DNA of 64,000 nucleotides, taken from positions 310,001-374,000 of the forward strand of contig NZ_JAMXQU010000003.1 in the NCBI RefSeq assembly GCF_024054035.1. Direction: 5' to 3'. How positions within the stretch are numbered: the first letter of the stretch is position 1; each line of letters starts with the position of its first letter. The notes beneath the pieces are model-generated. The model searched no databases. It was not told the DNA's origin and saw only the letters and a program-made list of their open reading frames with translations. The position numbers were made by a program, and so were the translations under genes. This DNA is from Asaia lannensis NBRC 102526 (GTDB lineage: Bacteria; Pseudomonadota; Alphaproteobacteria; Acetobacterales; Acetobacteraceae). This document shows, one piece after another, positions 57,980-64,000 of the stretch.

Positions 57980-58858
57980 ATGCACCAGAACACAGAACGT
58001 AACGTCCCTCCTGTATCAGCGCGTCAGCGCCTGATTAGCGCCTTGATGACAGGCAGTTTTCTGCTCCTGAGCGGATGCTCGCTCTTTTCCAACAAGGAAG
58101 AGGTCAAGGCCCCCAAGGTGGCCAGCGCCGAAACCCTGTACAATTACGGCATCGATGCCCTGCATTCGAAGCGCTACACCCTAGCGAGTGGCGAATTCGA
58201 ACTGCTCCAGCAGAACTACCCGTATTCGGGCTATGTCGGTAATGCCGAGCTGATGGAAGGCTATGCCTATTACCTGCAGGGCGAATATGCGCTCTCGGTC
58301 CAGCAGCTCGAACGCTATCTTCTGCTGCATCCCACCAGTGCCGATGCGGCTTATGCCTATTATCTGCGCGCGCTTTGCTATTATGAGCAGATTGCCGAAG
58401 TACAGCGTGACCAGCAGGGCACCATCGAGGCACTGAACGCTCTTGAGGAAGTCGTGACGCGCTTCCCCCAGACCGCCTATGCGCGCGATGCCCAGCTCAA
58501 GATCGATCTTTGCCGCGACCATCTCGCGGGCAAGGAAATGCTCGTCGGGCGCTATTACGAGCAGCAGCATAATTACGAGGCTGCTCTTGGGCGTTATCAG
58601 CGCGTGGTGGCCGACTTCCAGACCACCAACCACGTTGCTGAAGCACTCGAACGTATCGTCGAAGTCAGTCTCGAACTCGGGCTGGTGGACGAAGCGCGCA
58701 AATCGGCTTCCGTTCTCGGCTATAACTATCCCGACAGCCAGTGGTACCGCTACAGCTACAACCTCCTGCGCAATCGCGGCCTTCTGCCTGACCGCAGTGT
58801 GGCACCGGGCTCGAAGCAGCGCGGCTTCTTCAGCCGCATGTGGCACTCGGTCTTCTGA
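57980..58858 (+). CDS. bamD: Outer-membrane assembly lipoprotein BamD
   Basis: 292 residues from ATG 57980 with GGAAGA upstream. A signal peptide ends at the lipobox LLLSGC (about 28-33). TPR repeats follow (SAETLYNYGIDALHSKRYTL, AYYLQGEYALSVQQLERYLL, and others to about 260). BamD is an essential part of the BAM complex that folds outer-membrane barrels. The frame is open 29 codons upstream without similarity. Confidence 0.95.
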   Translation: MHQNTERNVPPVSARQRLISALMTGSFLLLSGCSLFSNKEEVKAPKVASAETLYNYGIDALHSKRYTLASGEFELLQQNYPYSGYVGNAELMEGYAYYLQGEYALSVQQLERYLLLHPTSADAAYAYYLRALCYYEQIAEVQRDQQGTIEALNALEEVVTRFPQTAYARDAQLKIDLCRDHLAGKEMLVGRYYEQQHNYEAALGRYQRVVADFQTTNHVAEALERIVEVSLELGLVDEARKSASVLGYNYPDSQWYRYSYNLLRNRGLLPDRSVAPGSKQRGFFSRMWHSVF

Positions 58859-58936
58859 TCCGGGCAAGGCTTTTCCGCTTGTGGGCCGTTCTGCCCCCTA
58901 TGCGCTTTCCAAGCTGACACTTCAGGACCTTTTTGC

Positions 58937-62715
<3,779 letters not shown>

Positions 62716-62797
62716 AGGCGAAGACTGGCGTAAGCCCTGCAACAGGCCTAAATAAAGGCATCCGATTTTCCAGCCCTTTTTCTGAGGAGCCACGCGC

Positions 62798-64000
62798 ATG
62801 ACGTTGCTGCTTCTGGGCCTCGCGGCCATGGTGGCAGCGATTGCCGTCTCTATTCTGATTTCGCTTTCGGAAATATCCTTTGCCGCTGCGCGTGACATAC
62901 GCCTGCGCGCTCTGGCCGATCAGGGCGATGCGCGCGCCTCGGCTTTTCTGAAGCTGCGCCGCAACAGCGGTCAGGTCATCACGGTTCTGCAGATCTGCCT
63001 CAACGCGGTAGGCGTGCTGGGTGGTGTGATTTCGAGCGAACTGCTCACACCGGCTTTCAGCACGGCGTTGATCGAAGCCGGTCTCAGCCCGGGTGTTGCC
63101 ACGAAAACCGCGGCCACACTGGCTTTCATCATCGTGACAGGCCTGTTCGTCCTGTTCGCGGATCTGCTGCCCAAACGTATTGCCCTCAATAACCCGGACC
63201 GTGTCGCCCTGCGTGTCGGCTGGTTTCTGACCGGTGCCCTGCGGGTGCTCTATCCGGCTGTCTGGGTTTTCTCGATCATCTCGGACTGGCTGCTTTCGCT
63301 GATGCGCATTCCGGCCGCCTCCGTTGTCGAGCCTGTCACGCCGGAGGACCTCAATGCCATGCTCGCAGCGGGCACGGCATCGGGCGTATTGCAGGAAAAA
63401 GAACACCAGCTGATCCAGAACGTGCTGGCGCTACAGGATCGCTCCGTCACGTCGGCCATGACGCCGCGCGATGAGATCGTATTCCTCGATGTGCAGGAAA
63501 GCCTTGAATCGCAACGCGACAAGGTGCGTATCCGCCCTTACTCGCGTTATCCGCTATGCGATGGCGGCCTCGACCATGTGATCGGCTCGATACGCGCGGA
63601 AGACGTTCTGGTCGCTGTTGTCGATGAAGTGCCGACCAACGCCGATCCGAGTCAGCCTATTACAAACCAGATTTTCCGTATGCGTCGCGATACGCTCTCT
63701 CTGCCCGACACCCTGAATCTGTGGGACACGCTTGCCCAGTTCGATACGCATGGCGCAGGTTTTGCCCTGATCGTGAATGAATACGGCCTCGTGGTCGGGC
63801 TGATTACATTCAAGGATATCATGGGCGCACTGATGGACGGTCTTGCCAGCCCGTTCGAGGAACAGGCCATTGTGCGACGCGACGCAAATTCCTGGCTGAT
63901 CGATGGCGCTGCCCCCATCGGGGACGTATTTCGCGAACTCGATATCGATCTCGATGCAGAGCGCGACCTGTTCCACACAATCGGCGGTTTTGTCATGCAC
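62798..64000 (+). CDS. CorC/HlyC-family membrane protein with CBS domains (cut by window edge)
   Basis: 401 residues visible; the C-terminus is outside the window. GAGGAG precedes ATG 62798. The DUF21 (CNNM-type) membrane domain (about 1-190) has four membrane segments (start MTLLLLGLAAMVAAIAVSIL; later FADLLPKRIAL), followed by a CBS-domain pair (about 215-335: MTPRDEIVFLDVQ, NEYGLVVGLITFKDIMGALM) and the start of the CorC_HlyC transporter-associated domain. Relatives are linked to Mg/Co or polyamine export. The exact role is unknown. Confidence 0.92.
   Translation, partial: MTLLLLGLAAMVAAIAVSILISLSEISFAAARDIRLRALADQGDARASAFLKLRRNSGQVITVLQICLNAVGVLGGVISSELLTPAFSTALIEAGLSPGVATKTAATLAFIIVTGLFVLFADLLPKRIALNNPDRVALRVGWFLTGALRVLYPAVWVFSIISDWLLSLMRIPAASVVEPVTPEDLNAMLAAGTASGVLQEKEHQLIQNVLALQDRSVTSAMTPRDEIVFLDVQESLESQRDKVRIRPYSRYPLCDGGLDHVIGSIRAEDVLVAVVDEVPTNADPSQPITNQIFRMRRDTLSLPDTLNLWDTLAQFDTHGAGFALIVNEYGLVVGLITFKDIMGALMDGLASPFEEQAIVRRDANSWLIDGAAPIGDVFRELDIDLDAERDLFHTIGGFVMH

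Overview
This window is a high-GC alphaproteobacterial chromosome segment, most likely from an acetic acid bacterium (Acetobacteraceae, of the Asaia/Gluconobacter/Kozakia type). That placement is inference. It rests on protein style, the alphaproteobacterial order of the division cluster (mraZ to ligA), a GapR/DUF2312 protein, a MucR/Ros regulator and a Tat-exported dehydrogenase. Nearly all of it is ordinary chromosomal backbone. I saw no insertion sequence, prophage, integron or CRISPR array.

Region 1-12.7 kb. On the minus strand lie a peptide deformylase, a MarR regulator, an OmpR-type response regulator and a sensor kinase cut by the left edge. rpsU (plus) follows with a clear terminator. 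Next come a secreted prolyl oligopeptidase and a glycosylation module: a GT-C glycosyltransferase plus a GT2-GtrA fusion, translationally coupled to an Lrp/AsnC regulator. trxB and a LysR regulator are on plus. ihfB, sppA and mucR are on minus.

Region 12.7-24.6 kb. A 0.9 kb AT-rich gene-free stretch contains a plus-strand terminator with no gene in front of it, so it may hold a small RNA. A FUSC-family exporter overlaps a guanine deaminase. A lipoprotein hydrolase, a PhnA-like protein and tRNA-Ser(CGA) follow. rplU-rpmA-obgE-proB form a ribosomal/GTPase/proline block, and rplU has a strong leader hairpin. The odd gene out is an alpha/beta hydrolase fused to two duplicated discoidin-like domains, with a lower-GC flank.

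Region 24.6-36.1 kb. Here are a Tat-exported SDR dehydrogenase, a proline-rich membrane protein and a cell-surface signalling unit (ECF sigma, FecR, TonB receptor with STN domain, histidine acid phosphatase). gapR, zwf with a small membrane protein, and an HSL-family esterase complete the region.

Region 36.1-64 kb. RNase P RNA precedes the complete dcw cluster: mraZ-rsmH-ftsL-ftsI-murE-murF-mraY-murD-ftsW-murG-murC-murB-ddl-ftsQ-ftsA-ftsZ, then lpxC-bamD-recN-ligA and a CorC/HlyC-type membrane protein cut by the right edge. Many junctions are 4-base ATGA overlaps, which implies translational coupling. MraZ-type operator repeats sit upstream of mraZ. FtsL, FtsI and FtsQ carry unusual extensions or insertions.

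Nothing here is a certain new system. The best candidates for follow-up are the discoidin-hydrolase fusion, the sigma/anti-sigma/TonB-receptor/phosphatase operon, the exported SDR, the orphan plus-strand terminator and the structured rplU leader.
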